From an uncultured Alphaproteobacteria bacterium (GTDB taxonomy: Bacteria; Pseudomonadota; Alphaproteobacteria; Rhodobacterales; Rhodobacteraceae), in assembly GCA_902574225.1 (NCBI GenBank), contig CACGMO010000017.1:1-46956 (forward strand): a DNA stretch of 46,956 bases, given 5' to 3'. This document shows, piece after piece, positions 38,875 to 46,956 of this stretch. Made by a program: the position numbers and the translations under genes. Under the pieces are notes generated by a model that was given only the letters and a program-made list of their open reading frames with translations, was not told where the DNA came from and searched no databases. How positions within the stretch are numbered: the first letter of the stretch is position 1; each line of letters begins with the position of its first letter.

Positions 38875-39390
38875 TTGGAAGATAAGAGAAAATTAGATAG
38901 AGAAGAATCAGAATTTACAGACCGTCTTGTAGCGATAAACCGTGTTTCAAAAACGGTAAAAGGAGGAAAGAGGTTTGGATTTGCGGCCTTAGTAGTAGTA
39001 GGTGACCAAAAAGGTAGAGTTGGGTATGGCAAAGGGAAAGCTAAGGAAGTTCCTGAAGCTATTCGCAAAGCTACAGAGCAAGCAAAACGAAAGACAGTAA
39101 AGGTTCCTTTGAGGGAAGGTAGAACTCTTCATCATGATATCGACGGCAGACATGGCGCTGGAAGGGTAATTATGAGAAGTGCAAAAGCGGGAACAGGAAT
39201 AATTGCTGGTGGACCAATGCGAGCTGTTTTCGAGATGCTAGGTATTCAAGATGTTGTGGCGAAATCATTAGGTTCTCAGAATCCCTATAATATGATTAGA
39301 GCGACTATCAGTGGCTTGACCAAGGAATGGAGCCCACGAATGGTTGCTCAGCGGAGAGGAAAAAAAGTTTCTGAGATAACATTTAAATAA
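38875..39390 (+). CDS. rpsE: 30S ribosomal protein S5
   Basis: Fidelity protein at the mRNA entrance. The 171-residue protein has the N-terminal dsRBD-like part ([20 protein letters not shown]), [20 protein letters not shown], and the C-terminal [16 protein letters not shown]. The start is TTG at 38875. No ATG occurs between the rplR stop and the conserved region, and the product starts with a charged N-terminus as in relatives. The Shine-Dalgarno is weak, so coupling with rplR (11 bases away) is likely. Confidence 0.95.
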   Translation: MEDKRKLDREESEFTDRLVAINRVSKTVKGGKRFGFAALVVVGDQKGRVGYGKGKAKEVPEAIRKATEQAKRKTVKVPLREGRTLHHDIDGRHGAGRVIMRSAKAGTGIIAGGPMRAVFEMLGIQDVVAKSLGSQNPYNMIRATISGLTKEWSPRMVAQRRGKKVSEITFK

Positions 39391-39401
39391 CGGTAAGATT
39401 C

Positions 39402-39581
39402 ATGAATAAGAAAATAAAAATTAAAAGGGTAGGATCTCTAATACGCCAGCCACAAAACCAGATTAGGGTTGTAAAAGGCTTGGGACTAAGGAAAACTAAC
39501 TCGGTAAGAGAAATAGAGGATACGCCTTCGGTGAGGGGGATGCTGTCTAAAGTAGCACATCTGGTCAAGGTTTTAGATTGA
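39402..39581 (+). CDS. rpmD: 50S ribosomal protein L30
   Basis: A 59-residue gene in the rpsE-rplO gap. The translation begins MNKKIKIKRVGSLIRQPQNQ and continues with the invariant LGLRKTNSVREIEDTPSVRG, ending LVKVLD before TGA. The pattern IxRxGSxIR...GLGLRKxN identifies L30. Spacing is 11 bases from rpsE and 18 to rplO, and GGTAAG precedes the ATG. L30 is absent from some bacteria, so its presence is worth recording. The antisense frame at 39383-39568 is its shadow. Confidence 0.97.
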   Translation: MNKKIKIKRVGSLIRQPQNQIRVVKGLGLRKTNSVREIEDTPSVRGMLSKVAHLVKVLD

Positions 39582-39599
39582 AAAAGGAAGTTTAAGATA

Positions 39600-40064
39600 A
39601 TGCGTTTAAATGATATTTCAGATAACCCTGGTGCTGTTAAAAAAAGGGTAAGAGTTGGAAGGGGACCCGGTTCCGGTAAGGGTAAAACTGCTGGCCGAGG
39701 GATAAAGGGTCAAAAGTCAAGATCGGGGGTCTCAATAAAGGCTTTTGAAGGTGGGCAAATGCCTCTCTATCAAAGGTTGCCTAAACGAGGTTTCAATTCA
39801 AGAAATTCGAAAAAACTACTAGATCAAGTCAACCTTGGTTCAATCCAAAAGCTCATTGATGCTAAAAAGATTGTCGAAAATAATTTGATAGATATAGCGG
39901 TTCTTCGTAATGTAGGTTTGGTAAACAAGAATGCGGTCTCCGTAAAGCTTTTGGCAAAAGGATCTCTCGCCTCCAAAGTAAAAATTGAAGTTTCGAGCGC
40001 TTCCGAAAAAGCAAGACAAGCAGTTGAAAAGATGGGTGGCGAGCTCAATCTTATTTCTGCATAA
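39600..40064 (+). CDS. rplO: 50S ribosomal protein L15
   Basis: Late-assembly 50S protein that spans several 23S domains. The 154-residue protein has the glycine-rich basic N-terminus ([20 protein letters not shown]) and [17 protein letters not shown], both diagnostic. It is 15 bases before secY, the usual coupling of ribosomal proteins to the translocon gene. Confidence 0.98.
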   Translation: MRLNDISDNPGAVKKRVRVGRGPGSGKGKTAGRGIKGQKSRSGVSIKAFEGGQMPLYQRLPKRGFNSRNSKKLLDQVNLGSIQKLIDAKKIVENNLIDIAVLRNVGLVNKNAVSVKLLAKGSLASKVKIEVSSASEKARQAVEKMGGELNLISA

Positions 40065-40079
40065 AAGGAATTATGTACT

Positions 40080-41432
40080 ATGGTATCTGCGGCAGAACAG
40101 ATGGCAGCCAATTTGAGCTGGAGCTCTATTGGTAAAGCTAAAGACCTTCAGAACAGGATTCTTTATGCATTGTTGCTTCTAATCATTTACAGAGCAGGTA
40201 CTTATGTGCCCGTCCCTGGTGTGGATGCAGAGCAATTGAAAGCTTTTTTTGAGCAAAATGCTCAGGGTATAGGTGGGATGCTTAATATGTTTACCGGTGG
40301 AGCGGTGGGAAGAATGGCTGTATTTGCACTCGGAATTATGCCATATATAACATCGTCAATTATCATGCAATTGTTAACCTCTATGGTTCCATACCTTGAA
40401 CAACTAAAAAAAGAGGGAGAACAGGGTAGACAGAAAATAAATCAGTATACAAGATACGGTACTGTGATACTGGCTTTCTTTCAATCATGGGGGATAGCCG
40501 CTGGTATTGAGTCTCAGGGTCTAGCGTCAGAACCTGGACTTTTCTTTCGCGTGTCCTGCGTTGTTACCCTCGTGGGAGGCACTATGCTTTTAATGTGGCT
40601 TGGTGAGCAGATAACTCAGAGGGGTATTGGAAATGGTATCTCGTTAATTATATACGTCGGTATAATAGCTGAATTACCCGGAGCTTTAGGACAGTTTTTT
40701 GCATCTGGTAGATCTGGAGCGCTAAGTGCCTTTACCATTATCTTTCTAATAATAGTAGTAATTGCCGTGATAGCATTTGTTGTTTTCGTTGAAAGAGCTC
40801 TCCGTAAGGTTCCTCTACAGTACCCTAGAAGACAAGTAGGAATGAAAATATTTGAAGGCGAAAACTCTAACCTGCCGGTAAAGGTAAATCCTGCGGGTGT
40901 CATTCCTGCGATATTTGCATCATCATTACTATTATTGCCCACGACTATGACCGCGTTTTCATCTAACGATAGTTCCGGTTTTGTAGGATTTTTAGCTGCT
41001 TATCTAGGCCCCGGCCAAGTACTTTACTATTTGTTCTTTGGAGGGATGATTATTTTCTTCACCTATTTTTACACACTAAATGTATCTTTTAAACCAGAGG
41101 ACGTTGCAGAAAATATAAAGAAGCAGGGGGGATTTGTTCCTGGAATACGGCCAGGACAAAAAACAGCTGAATACCTTGAATACGTAGTGGTTAGGCTTTT
41201 AGTAGTTGGGTCACTATATTTGGCCGCAGTCTGTCTTTTACCTGAGTTTTTGAGAGCGCAGATGAATGTTCCTTTTTACTTCGGTGGTACATCAGTACTG
41301 ATCGTTGTGTCTGTTACTTTGGATACAGTAGGACAATTGCAATCGCACCTTTTAGCTTTTCAATATGAAGGTTTAATTGAGAAGTCGCGTTTAGGTAAGA
41401 AAAATAAAAGGCAAAGCAGGTTTAGAAGATGA
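40080..41432 (+). CDS. secY: Preprotein translocase subunit SecY
   Basis: Channel-forming subunit of the Sec translocon. The 450-residue protein has ten predicted membrane helices, the LLLIIYRAGTYVPVPGVD first helix region, the plug segment (GGAVGRMAVFALGIMPYIT), and the cytoplasmic loops QYPRRQVG and FKPEDVAENIKKQGGFVPGI that contact SecA and ribosomes. AAAGGAA precedes the ATG. The stop overlaps the adk start as ATGA. Confidence 0.98.
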   Translation: MVSAAEQMAANLSWSSIGKAKDLQNRILYALLLLIIYRAGTYVPVPGVDAEQLKAFFEQNAQGIGGMLNMFTGGAVGRMAVFALGIMPYITSSIIMQLLTSMVPYLEQLKKEGEQGRQKINQYTRYGTVILAFFQSWGIAAGIESQGLASEPGLFFRVSCVVTLVGGTMLLMWLGEQITQRGIGNGISLIIYVGIIAELPGALGQFFASGRSGALSAFTIIFLIIVVIAVIAFVVFVERALRKVPLQYPRRQVGMKIFEGENSNLPVKVNPAGVIPAIFASSLLLLPTTMTAFSSNDSSGFVGFLAAYLGPGQVLYYLFFGGMIIFFTYFYTLNVSFKPEDVAENIKKQGGFVPGIRPGQKTAEYLEYVVVRLLVVGSLYLAAVCLLPEFLRAQMNVPFYFGGTSVLIVVSVTLDTVGQLQSHLLAFQYEGLIEKSRLGKKNKRQSRFRR

Positions 41433-42004
41433 TTATAATATTGTTTGGACCTCCGGGAGCCGGAAAAGGGACTCAAGCCCAAAGATTGGTCGATAAACAC
41501 AACCTAAAACAATTATCGACTGGAGACATGCTCAGGGAGGCTATAACTGAAGGAAGTGAATTAGGTAAAAAAGCGAGCTCAATTATGGATAGAGGTGAGT
41601 TGGTTTCCGACGATATCATACTAGCAATGATTAAAGATAAGTTGAGAAAAAGAGGCGGTGACGGGTTTATATTCGATGGATTTCCACGCAACTTGGAGCA
41701 GGCTAAAGCGCTAGATAAAATGTTACATGAGTTAAAATTAAGGTTAGATTTGGTAATCGAAATAGTAGTAAATGATGAGGTGTTAATAAAAAGAATTGAA
41801 AATCGCGCCAAAGAAAGCAAAAACGCTCGAAGTGATGATAACGAAGAAGTACTTAAAAACAGGTTAAATATCTATCATGAGAGTACTGAAATGATAAAAC
41901 CATACTATTTAGAGCAGAGAAAACTCGTTAAAATAGATGGGATGAGAAGTATTGAGCAAGTTAGTAGCGATATAGAAGGTCAATTGCTAAATATTGAGAA
42001 ATGA
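41429..42004 (+). CDS. adk: Adenylate kinase (short form)
   Basis: Interconverts AMP + ATP and two ADP. The 191-residue protein has the P-loop GPPGAGKGTQ (7-16), the AMP-binding STGDMLR, and FDGFPRNLEQA. The LID is reduced to a short loop (ENRAKESKNARSDDNE), without the beta-sheet or four-cysteine zinc site of long adenylate kinases. It overlaps secY by four bases. A 162-base gap with a promoter follows. Confidence 0.97.
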   Translation: MIIILFGPPGAGKGTQAQRLVDKHNLKQLSTGDMLREAITEGSELGKKASSIMDRGELVSDDIILAMIKDKLRKRGGDGFIFDGFPRNLEQAKALDKMLHELKLRLDLVIEIVVNDEVLIKRIENRAKESKNARSDDNEEVLKNRLNIYHESTEMIKPYYLEQRKLVKIDGMRSIEQVSSDIEGQLLNIEK

Positions 42005-42087
42005 TGCCAGTGGTACCTAATACCGCGTCTATTTAAGAAGGCTGAGATGACATTTTAAAGGAATAAAAGAAATATTATATTGATCTA

Positions 42088-42115
42088 TTGACCTTATTAA
42101 TTTTAGCGTTATAAA
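42088..42115 (+). promoter_or_regulatory. Sigma70-type promoter for rpsM-rpsK-rpoA-rplQ
   Basis: TTGACC (42088-42093) and TATAAA (42110-42115) have an ideal 16-base spacer in the 162-base adk-rpsM gap. It would give a leader of about 45 bases before rpsM. This is the largest gap in the ribosomal protein run after tuf, and it suggests that the alpha operon is transcribed from its own start in addition to read-through. Confidence 0.65.
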
Positions 42116-42166
42116 GACAGTCTGGAACGTTGTATAGCTAGAGAAAAACATTAGTGGAGAGTAAGA

Positions 42167-42535
42167 ATGGCTAGAATAGCCGGGATAAATTTGCCGACAA
42201 ATAAGAGGGTCTTAATTGCGCTCACTTACATTCACGGTATAGGCAGAGTTACTTCTAAAAGTATATGTGATGCTGCGGGAGTAAACGTATCAACGCGAGT
42301 TAACCAACTTTCCGAGCAAGAAGTCGCTTCTATTAGACAGCAAATCGATGGTAATGTGGTGGTAGAGGGTGACTTGAGAAGGGAGAGGACAATAAACATT
42401 AAAAGGCTCATGGACCTTGGATGTTACAGGGGCTTAAGGCACAGGAGAGGTTTACCTGTAAGAGGGCAGCGAACGCACACTAATGCTAGAACAAGAAAAG
42501 GACCAGCAAAAGCAATAGCTGGAAAGAAAAAATAA
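42167..42535 (+). CDS. rpsM: 30S ribosomal protein S13
   Basis: Head protein contacting P-site tRNA and bridge B1. The 122-residue protein starts [20 protein letters not shown], has [11 protein letters not shown], and ends with [20 protein letters not shown] and a lysine-rich tail. AGTGGAGAGTAAGA precedes the ATG. First gene of the alpha operon; rpsD, present in the E. coli operon, is absent here, as is usual in alphaproteobacteria. Confidence 0.98.
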   Translation: MARIAGINLPTNKRVLIALTYIHGIGRVTSKSICDAAGVNVSTRVNQLSEQEVASIRQQIDGNVVVEGDLRRERTINIKRLMDLGCYRGLRHRRGLPVRGQRTHTNARTRKGPAKAIAGKKK

Positions 42536-42548
42536 GACGGAAAATCAT

Positions 42549-42926
42549 ATGGTTAAAAAAAAGAAGAAAGAGAAGAAAAACATTACAACCGGAATTGCTC
42601 ATATAAATTCCAGTTTCAATAATACCAAAGTTCTAATTTCTGACGTGCAAGGAAATGCGATAGCGTGGTCTTCAAGTGGAACTATGGGTTTTAAAGGTTC
42701 AAGAAAGGCAACGCCATATGCTGCACAGCTGGCGGCAGAGGATGCTGGAAAGAAGGCGCAGGAGCATGGTATGAAGTCTCTTGATGTACATGTTCAAGGT
42801 CCGGGCTCCGGTAGAGAGTCAGCACTGAGAGCACTGTCCGCTATTGGGATGAACGTAACGTCAATTAGAGATGTTACGCCAATTGCACATAATGGATGTA
42901 GACCACCAAAACGACGACGTGTCTAA
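42549..42926 (+). CDS. rpsK: 30S ribosomal protein S11
   Basis: Platform protein near the E site. It has 125 residues with a very lysine-rich start ([14 protein letters not shown]), then [20 protein letters not shown] and the C-terminal [17 protein letters not shown]. The last codons and the stop form one arm and the loop of a hairpin (42914-42937). rpoA follows after 76 bases. Confidence 0.98.
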   Translation: MVKKKKKEKKNITTGIAHINSSFNNTKVLISDVQGNAIAWSSSGTMGFKGSRKATPYAAQLAAEDAGKKAQEHGMKSLDVHVQGPGSGRESALRALSAIGMNVTSIRDVTPIAHNGCRPPKRRRV

Positions 42927-42937
42927 AGACACGTTGT
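42914..42937 (+). other. Hairpin with the rpsK stop codon in its loop
   Basis: ACGACGTGTC (42914-42923) and GACACGTTGT (42928-42937) form a ten-base-pair stem with one G-T pair. The four-base loop TAAA contains the TAA stop of rpsK. There is no T-run downstream. A second inverted repeat, TTAGCT/AGCTAA (42961-42966 and 42978-42983), lies before rpoA. These may affect RNA stability or the S11 to polymerase alpha expression ratio; no known motif was matched. Confidence 0.45.
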
Positions 42938-43002
42938 AAATATTTCAACCTCGGGAACGCTTAGCTGTCACGGATCGAGCTAATGTAAGAATGGAGGACT
43001 AG

Positions 43003-44019
43003 ATGATCCACAAAAACTGGCATGAACTTATAAAACCTTCGGGTTTAAATTTAGTAAACGATGAACAAAATCCAAATTCTGCAACTATTGTTGTTGAACC
43101 ACTCGAAAGAGGGTTTGGGCTTACCTTAGGAAATGCTCTTAGAAGAACGCTTCTTTCCTCTCTTCAAGGAGCTTCAATCACTTCAGTAAAGATAAATAGT
43201 GTTTTACACGAATTTTCTTCGATACCAGGCGTAAGAGAGGATGTTACAGATATAGTTCTAAATCTTAAGTCTATCGCAGTAGGTATGGAAGTAGAGGGTC
43301 CAAAGAAATTAACATTAAAAGAACAAGGCCCTAAGGCTGTTACCGCCGGAGATATCGTTGAGACAAATGGAATAAGCATTCTGAACAAAGATGCTATGAT
43401 ATGTCAGCTAGATGAAGGCGGATCACTTGATATGGAACTTACGGTTGATACGGGAAAAGGATACGTGCCAGGTGATAAACATAGAGATGAAGATATGGCT
43501 ATAGGTTTGATTTCTGTAGACGCTATGTTTTCTCCCGTGAAAAAAGTGTCATACAAGGTGGACTCTACGCGCGAAGGGCAAGTTCTTGACTATGATAAAC
43601 TCTCGCTATCCATAGAGACCGATGGATCAGTGAGTCCGGAGGATGCGATAGCTTTTGCTGCTAGAATATTACAAGATCAGCTTACTGTTTTCGTAAATTT
43701 TGAGGAGCCTCAAGCTGAAGAGATTGCAAGTGAGGAAGATGAACTAGCTTTTAATCCACTTTTATTGAAAAAAGTTGAAGAACTCGAGCTATCAGTGAGG
43801 TCTGCAAATTGCTTAAAGAATGATAATATTGTTTACATTGGTGACTTAATTTTAAAAACGGAATCGGAAATGTTAAGAACTCCTAACTTTGGCAGAAAAT
43901 CTCTCAATGAAATTAAGGAAGTTCTTACTTCAATGGGGCTGCATTTAGGAATGGATGTTTCTGAGTGGCCACCTGAAAACATTGAAGAACTTGCAAAAAA
44001 ACATGAAGATCAATATTAA
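43003..44019 (+). CDS. rpoA: DNA-directed RNA polymerase subunit alpha
   Basis: Nucleates polymerase assembly and contacts UP elements and activators. The 338-residue protein has the N-terminal dimerisation domain ([37 protein letters not shown]), an acidic linker near 240-255, and the C-terminal domain with [19 protein letters not shown] and [16 protein letters not shown]. Normal length. AATGGAGGACTAG precedes the ATG. It is followed by rplQ after 22 bases. Confidence 0.99.
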   Translation: MIHKNWHELIKPSGLNLVNDEQNPNSATIVVEPLERGFGLTLGNALRRTLLSSLQGASITSVKINSVLHEFSSIPGVREDVTDIVLNLKSIAVGMEVEGPKKLTLKEQGPKAVTAGDIVETNGISILNKDAMICQLDEGGSLDMELTVDTGKGYVPGDKHRDEDMAIGLISVDAMFSPVKKVSYKVDSTREGQVLDYDKLSLSIETDGSVSPEDAIAFAARILQDQLTVFVNFEEPQAEEIASEEDELAFNPLLLKKVEELELSVRSANCLKNDNIVYIGDLILKTESEMLRTPNFGRKSLNEIKEVLTSMGLHLGMDVSEWPPENIEELAKKHEDQY

Positions 44020-44041
44020 ATAACTATATGAGGGATGCACT

Positions 44042-44476
44042 ATGAGACATTCGCATGGTTACAGGAAGTTAAACAGAACGCATGAACATAGGTCAGCTAT
44101 GTTTGCTAATATGGCTTGTAGCTTAATTGAGCACGAACAAATTAAAACAACGCTTCCTAAAGCAAAAGAACTTAAGCCGATTGTGGAAAAGTTAATAACC
44201 CTCGCGAAGAAAGGCAATTTGCATTCTAGAAGAATTTTAATTTCAAGGATTAAACAGCAAGACGCCGTAAGAAAATTGTTTGATGTTTTAGCATCACGTT
44301 ATAAAGATCGACATGGAGGCTGTGTAAGAGTTTTAAAAGCTGGTCAGAGATATGGGGACATGGCGGATATGGCTATAATTGAACTTGTTGATAGAGATGA
44401 AAACGCCAAAGGTGCAGGTGATCGAAAACGTCTAGAAGAACAGGAAAGTGCCGAAGCCACCGAAAATAAAGAGTAA
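44042..44476 (+). CDS. rplQ: 50S ribosomal protein L17
   Basis: 50S protein near the exit tunnel rim. The 144-residue protein starts [20 protein letters not shown] and has the diagnostic [20 protein letters not shown]. About 25 extra acidic residues follow the conserved core, as in many alphaproteobacteria. Last gene of the alpha operon proper; the pseudouridine synthase gene begins 14 bases later. Confidence 0.97.
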   Translation: MRHSHGYRKLNRTHEHRSAMFANMACSLIEHEQIKTTLPKAKELKPIVEKLITLAKKGNLHSRRILISRIKQQDAVRKLFDVLASRYKDRHGGCVRVLKAGQRYGDMADMAIIELVDRDENAKGAGDRKRLEEQESAEATENKE

Positions 44477-44490
44477 ATAATTGCTTATTA

Positions 44491-45468
44491 ATGGCTGATA
44501 GCCGAGACATAATCGTTGAGGAAGATGGAGTCGACTGCAGGCTAAGCACCTGGATTAAAAGAAATGATAGGCGGCTAACTTTCAAGTCGGTGAACACGCT
44601 TTGTAGAAAAGGCTTGATTAAAGTTAACGGCATTAAGACACAGGCGTCTTACAGACTCAAAAAAGGTGACGTAGTTACTATCCCCTCCTTAAGTGTCAAT
44701 GGCGATGAACCAACCCCAAAAATTGATCCTAAGTTGGCCAAGCTGTTGCTTGGTGCAATAATTTTAAAGGACAATAATCTGATTGCCCTAAACAAACCAG
44801 AGGGTTTAGCCTCTCAAGGAGGTAGTAATCAGGGAACGCGTCATGTAGATGCATATAAATCCACACTACAATTTGGTTCAAAGGATCCACCAAGATTAAT
44901 TCATAGGCTTGATAAGGAAACCTCTGGTATTTTGTTGCTAGCTAGAGACGTTAAGACGGCTAGCGCTTTTGCTGCTCTATTCAGGGACAAACAGGTTGAG
45001 AAGATATATTGGGCACTTGTTGAAGGGGTGCCAAAAAAAGAAACAGGTATATTGGAAAGCTATATCGGAAACGTAGATATTTGGAAGCCCAGTATTGATA
45101 GGGGACTTATAGGGCAAAAAAAAAGTAGGCAAAATAGTGCTAATAAGAAAAAAGCACTTACTTTCTATAAAGTGATAGAAACGATAGGGTCAAATTATGC
45201 GTGGCTAGAATTAAAACCTGCTACTGGTCGTACTCATCAGTTGAGAATTCATTGTGCTGAGTTAGGAAACCCCATCGTAGGAGATAGAAAATACAAAAAC
45301 GGTGACAATAAGAATTCTAAAGACTTTCCATTTAGCTTTAAAAAGCTCTTTCTGCATGCAAGGTGCGTTACTTTCGTGCATCCAATATCAAAAAAGACAA
45401 CAAAAATTGAAGCACCTTTGCCTAAGCATATGGGTTTAGTTTGGAAACATTTTGGTTGGAAAATTTGA
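44491..45468 (+). CDS. RluA-family 23S rRNA pseudouridine synthase (RluC-like)
   Basis: Isomerises uridine to pseudouridine, probably in 23S rRNA. The 325-residue protein has an N-terminal S4 RNA-binding domain (about 15-65), then the catalytic domain with LNKPEGLASQGG and the signature RLIHRLDKETSGILLLARD, where Asp141 is the expected nucleophile, and LKPATGRTHQLRIHCAELG. The S4 domain and length point to the RluC/RluD group. The exact target positions are not readable. It follows rplQ by 14 bases and may be cotranscribed with the ribosomal genes. Confidence 0.9.
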   Translation: MADSRDIIVEEDGVDCRLSTWIKRNDRRLTFKSVNTLCRKGLIKVNGIKTQASYRLKKGDVVTIPSLSVNGDEPTPKIDPKLAKLLLGAIILKDNNLIALNKPEGLASQGGSNQGTRHVDAYKSTLQFGSKDPPRLIHRLDKETSGILLLARDVKTASAFAALFRDKQVEKIYWALVEGVPKKETGILESYIGNVDIWKPSIDRGLIGQKKSRQNSANKKKALTFYKVIETIGSNYAWLELKPATGRTHQLRIHCAELGNPIVGDRKYKNGDNKNSKDFPFSFKKLFLHARCVTFVHPISKKTTKIEAPLPKHMGLVWKHFGWKI

Positions 45469-45499
45469 TGTGCAATTAATGGTTTAGAATTAAACACCT

Positions 45500-46201
45500 A
45501 TGATTATTAGCAAAGATAAATACTGGAAAAGAGTCAGAAAAGAGGAGCAAAGTGAAAACTTGTTCCTCATTTACTTAGATAAGGTATGCCTCAAGTCAGA
45601 TAAAGGCCATAAATTAAAGCTGTCTGAACAATTAGCTAACGAGGTCATAAGAGAGTGGAGTGCAGATGGAAAACTTAGTGCTATTAAAAACAGCCTCTAT
45701 ACTAAATTTTGCTTTTCAGCGACTGATGTGACAAAAAAAGAGAGGGAAGCTGTTTTTGGTCGTTTGGTGGAATATGGCACCTGTGATCCTATTTGTTATA
45801 TTGCAAGTGAACCAACAAACCTACATTTAAAGCAAAAAAATCTCTATAGTCCCTTGATAGACTGGGCTGAAAAATTTTTCGCGATAAAATTGAATATAGG
45901 AACAGGACTTCTTTTTATAGAGCAGCCACCCATAAACGCTAAAATAATTAAAAAATACTTAGAAGAGCTTGATAATTTTCATTTAACTGCAATACATGAG
46001 CTGACTAAAAGTCTAGGATCTCTTTTTACTTGCCTAGCACTGTATAAAAACGTAATAAGTCCAGATTTTGCTTGGGAAGTTGCTAATGTTGAAGATAACT
46101 TTAGGATTGAAGTCTGGGGTGAAGTTGAAGAAGAAAAGCAGAAAAAAAATGTAGATTTTGATCATTTCAAAGATCTGACAAAAATACTCCAAATGATATA
46201 G
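45500..46201 (+). CDS. ATP12 family F1-ATPase assembly chaperone
   Basis: Homologue of mitochondrial Atp12p, which binds the alpha subunit during assembly of the F1 part of ATP synthase. The 233-residue protein has the N-terminal DKVCLKSDKGHKLKLSEQLA region, the segment CDPICYIASEPTNLHLKQKN, then LIDWAEKFFAIKLNIGTGL, and ends with an acidic tail. The family is found mainly in alphaproteobacteria and mitochondria. It lies 31 bases after the pseudouridine synthase gene and is the last gene before the 237-base gap. Confidence 0.88.
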   Translation: MIISKDKYWKRVRKEEQSENLFLIYLDKVCLKSDKGHKLKLSEQLANEVIREWSADGKLSAIKNSLYTKFCFSATDVTKKEREAVFGRLVEYGTCDPICYIASEPTNLHLKQKNLYSPLIDWAEKFFAIKLNIGTGLLFIEQPPINAKIIKKYLEELDNFHLTAIHELTKSLGSLFTCLALYKNVISPDFAWEVANVEDNFRIEVWGEVEEEKQKKNVDFDHFKDLTKILQMI

Positions 46202-46220
46202 TTCGTGAGCTTTGAGAATC

Positions 46221-46243
46221 ACACTTGATTGAAGAATCAGTGT
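46221..46243 (+). terminator. Hairpin after the ATP12 gene
   Basis: ACAC-T-TGATT (46221-46230) can pair with AATCA-GTGT (46235-46243) around a GAAG loop, giving nine base pairs with a bulged T. It starts 20 bases after the stop codon. Only TTT follows, so intrinsic termination would be weak. The stem contains one GANTC site and another lies just before it. Confidence 0.4.
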
Positions 46244-46369
46244 TTAAGAAGAGTTGTCTGCAAAAAAAAGATGATAAACCTCTTAATTAACTGATTTTAA
46301 TGACTTTTTTCTGCATGAATAATTAAAAGTGGAAAAATATGTGAGAATGTTTAAACTTACGATCTTTAA

Positions 46370-46413
46370 GTGTGTATGGGTATTTTTAAATACACACCAA
46401 AGTTTCGAAACTT
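46370..46413 (+). promoter_or_regulatory. Twin palindromes upstream of amino-acid transporter gene
   Basis: GTGTGTAT (46370-46377) and ATACACAC (46390-46397) are perfect eight-base inverted arms with a 12-base spacer. A nested alternative, GTATTT-TT-AAATAC (46380-46393), shares the right side. Two bases later comes the perfect 14-base palindrome AAGTTTCGAAACTT (46400-46413). The pair ends 25 bases before the start codon. Binding sites for a repressor or activator, or a folded 5' leader, are both possible. The rest of the 237-base gap is AT-rich without other clear signals. Confidence 0.5.
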
Positions 46414-46438
46414 AAATTAGGTTAAAGAAGGAAAAAAT

Positions 46439-46956
46439 ATGAAGAAACTATTTTTGGGAGTGCTCACATCGCTAGCTTTGGCTGCTGGTGGCACTTTTGC
46501 TGGAACATTAGATGATGTGAAGGCACGCGGAAATTTACTATGTGGTGTATCCACGGGTGCACCTGGTTTTGCTACTGTCGATGATAGCGGTAAAGACGTT
46601 GGGTTTGACGTAGACTATTGTCGAGCTCTGGCAGCTGCGATTTTTGGTGATCCAATGGCAGTGAAATTTGTCGGTCTAACCTCTGCAGTAAGATTTACAG
46701 CATTGGCAGCCGGGGAAGTTGATATACTTGCCAGGAACACAACATGGACATATAGCAGAGATACCGACCTGAAACAGACATTTTTAGGTGTAAACTATTA
46801 TGATGGTCAAGGCTTCATGGTTAAGAAGGAATTAGGTGTTAAGTCTACAACAGAATTAGATGGTGCGACCGTTTGTATTCAAGTTGGTACAACAACAGAA
46901 CTTAACCTCGCTGACTACTTCAAGGAAAATGGTATGAGCTACGAGCCTGTGCCAAC
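46439..46956 (+). CDS. General L-amino-acid ABC transporter periplasmic binding protein (5' part)
   Basis: Periplasmic solute-binding protein of the AapJ/BztA family, which delivers a broad range of amino acids (notably glutamate, glutamine and aspartate in relatives) to an ABC importer. The frame runs open to the window end, 172 codons plus two bases. It starts with a signal peptide (MKKLFLGVLTSLALAAGGTF, likely cleaved near residue 21), then TLDDVKARGNLLCGVSTG, GFDVDYCRALAAAIFGD and RNTTWTYSRDTDL, all family hallmarks. AAGAAGGA precedes the ATG. The permease and ATPase genes would be expected beyond the edge. The gene symbol is left open between aapJ and bztA. Confidence 0.93.
   Translation, partial: MKKLFLGVLTSLALAAGGTFAGTLDDVKARGNLLCGVSTGAPGFATVDDSGKDVGFDVDYCRALAAAIFGDPMAVKFVGLTSAVRFTALAAGEVDILARNTTWTYSRDTDLKQTFLGVNYYDGQGFMVKKELGVKSTTELDGATVCIQVGTTTELNLADYFKENGMSYEPVP

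Noticed and set aside
46216-46239. Two GANTC sites close together after the ATP12 gene as a CcrM/GcrA-controlled promoter
   Set aside because: GAATC occurs at chance levels in AT-rich DNA, and no -35/-10 pair at good spacing accompanies these sites.

Overview
The window reads as one continuous stretch of an AT-rich (roughly 60% A+T by eye), tightly packed alphaproteobacterial chromosome. Markers of that class are GcrA, the ctaG-coxC-SURF1-thrC order, tRNA-Trp directly before secE-nusG, and an ATP12-type F1 assembly chaperone. The order rplQ / RluA-type pseudouridine synthase / ATP12 / BztA-AapJ-type amino-acid binding protein, the extended L3 C-terminus and the L10 and S5 N-termini look most like Rhodobacterales. 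The low GC and short gaps suggest a streamlined marine member. The lineage call is inference from remembered gene order and protein similarity; no search was run.

Region 1 (1-6086, + strand) is a likely single transcript: the end of an unidentified CDS, ctaG and coxC (cytochrome c oxidase assembly and subunit III), SURF1, thrC, a RimJ-like acetyltransferase, a GlcD/D-2-hydroxyglutarate dehydrogenase-type FAD oxidase with no normal start codon, and a second acetyltransferase. Region 2 (6104-8396, - strand) holds gcrA, a DUF1178 protein and lysC. Region 3 (8487-14356) holds an ABC-2 permease without a neighbouring ATPase, argD-argF, a coiled-coil tail-anchored hypothetical protein, tRNA-Leu(UAA), a DUF2177 membrane protein and metG.

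Region 4 (14510-44476, + strand) is the information-processing core: tRNA-Trp, secE, nusG, rplKA, a structured leader, rplJL, rpoBC, a promoter, rpsL-rpsG-fusA-tuf, the complete S10 and spc clusters from rpsJ to secY-adk, a second promoter, and rpsM-rpsK-rpoA-rplQ. rpmD (59 residues) is present although very short. Region 5 (44491-46956) has an RluA-type pseudouridine synthase, the ATP12 chaperone, a 237-bp intergenic region with two adjacent palindromes, and the start of a general amino-acid ABC transporter binding protein that runs off the window.

No mobile element, CRISPR array, prophage or toxin-antitoxin module was seen. The gene content is conventional. The observations worth following are in the non-coding DNA and at gene starts: an apparent AUA initiation codon, a multi-hairpin rplJ leader with a terminator-like element, an inverted repeat built around the str-operon promoter, twin palindromes before the amino-acid transporter gene, a hairpin presenting the rpsK stop codon in its loop, and AT-hook-like motifs in GcrA.
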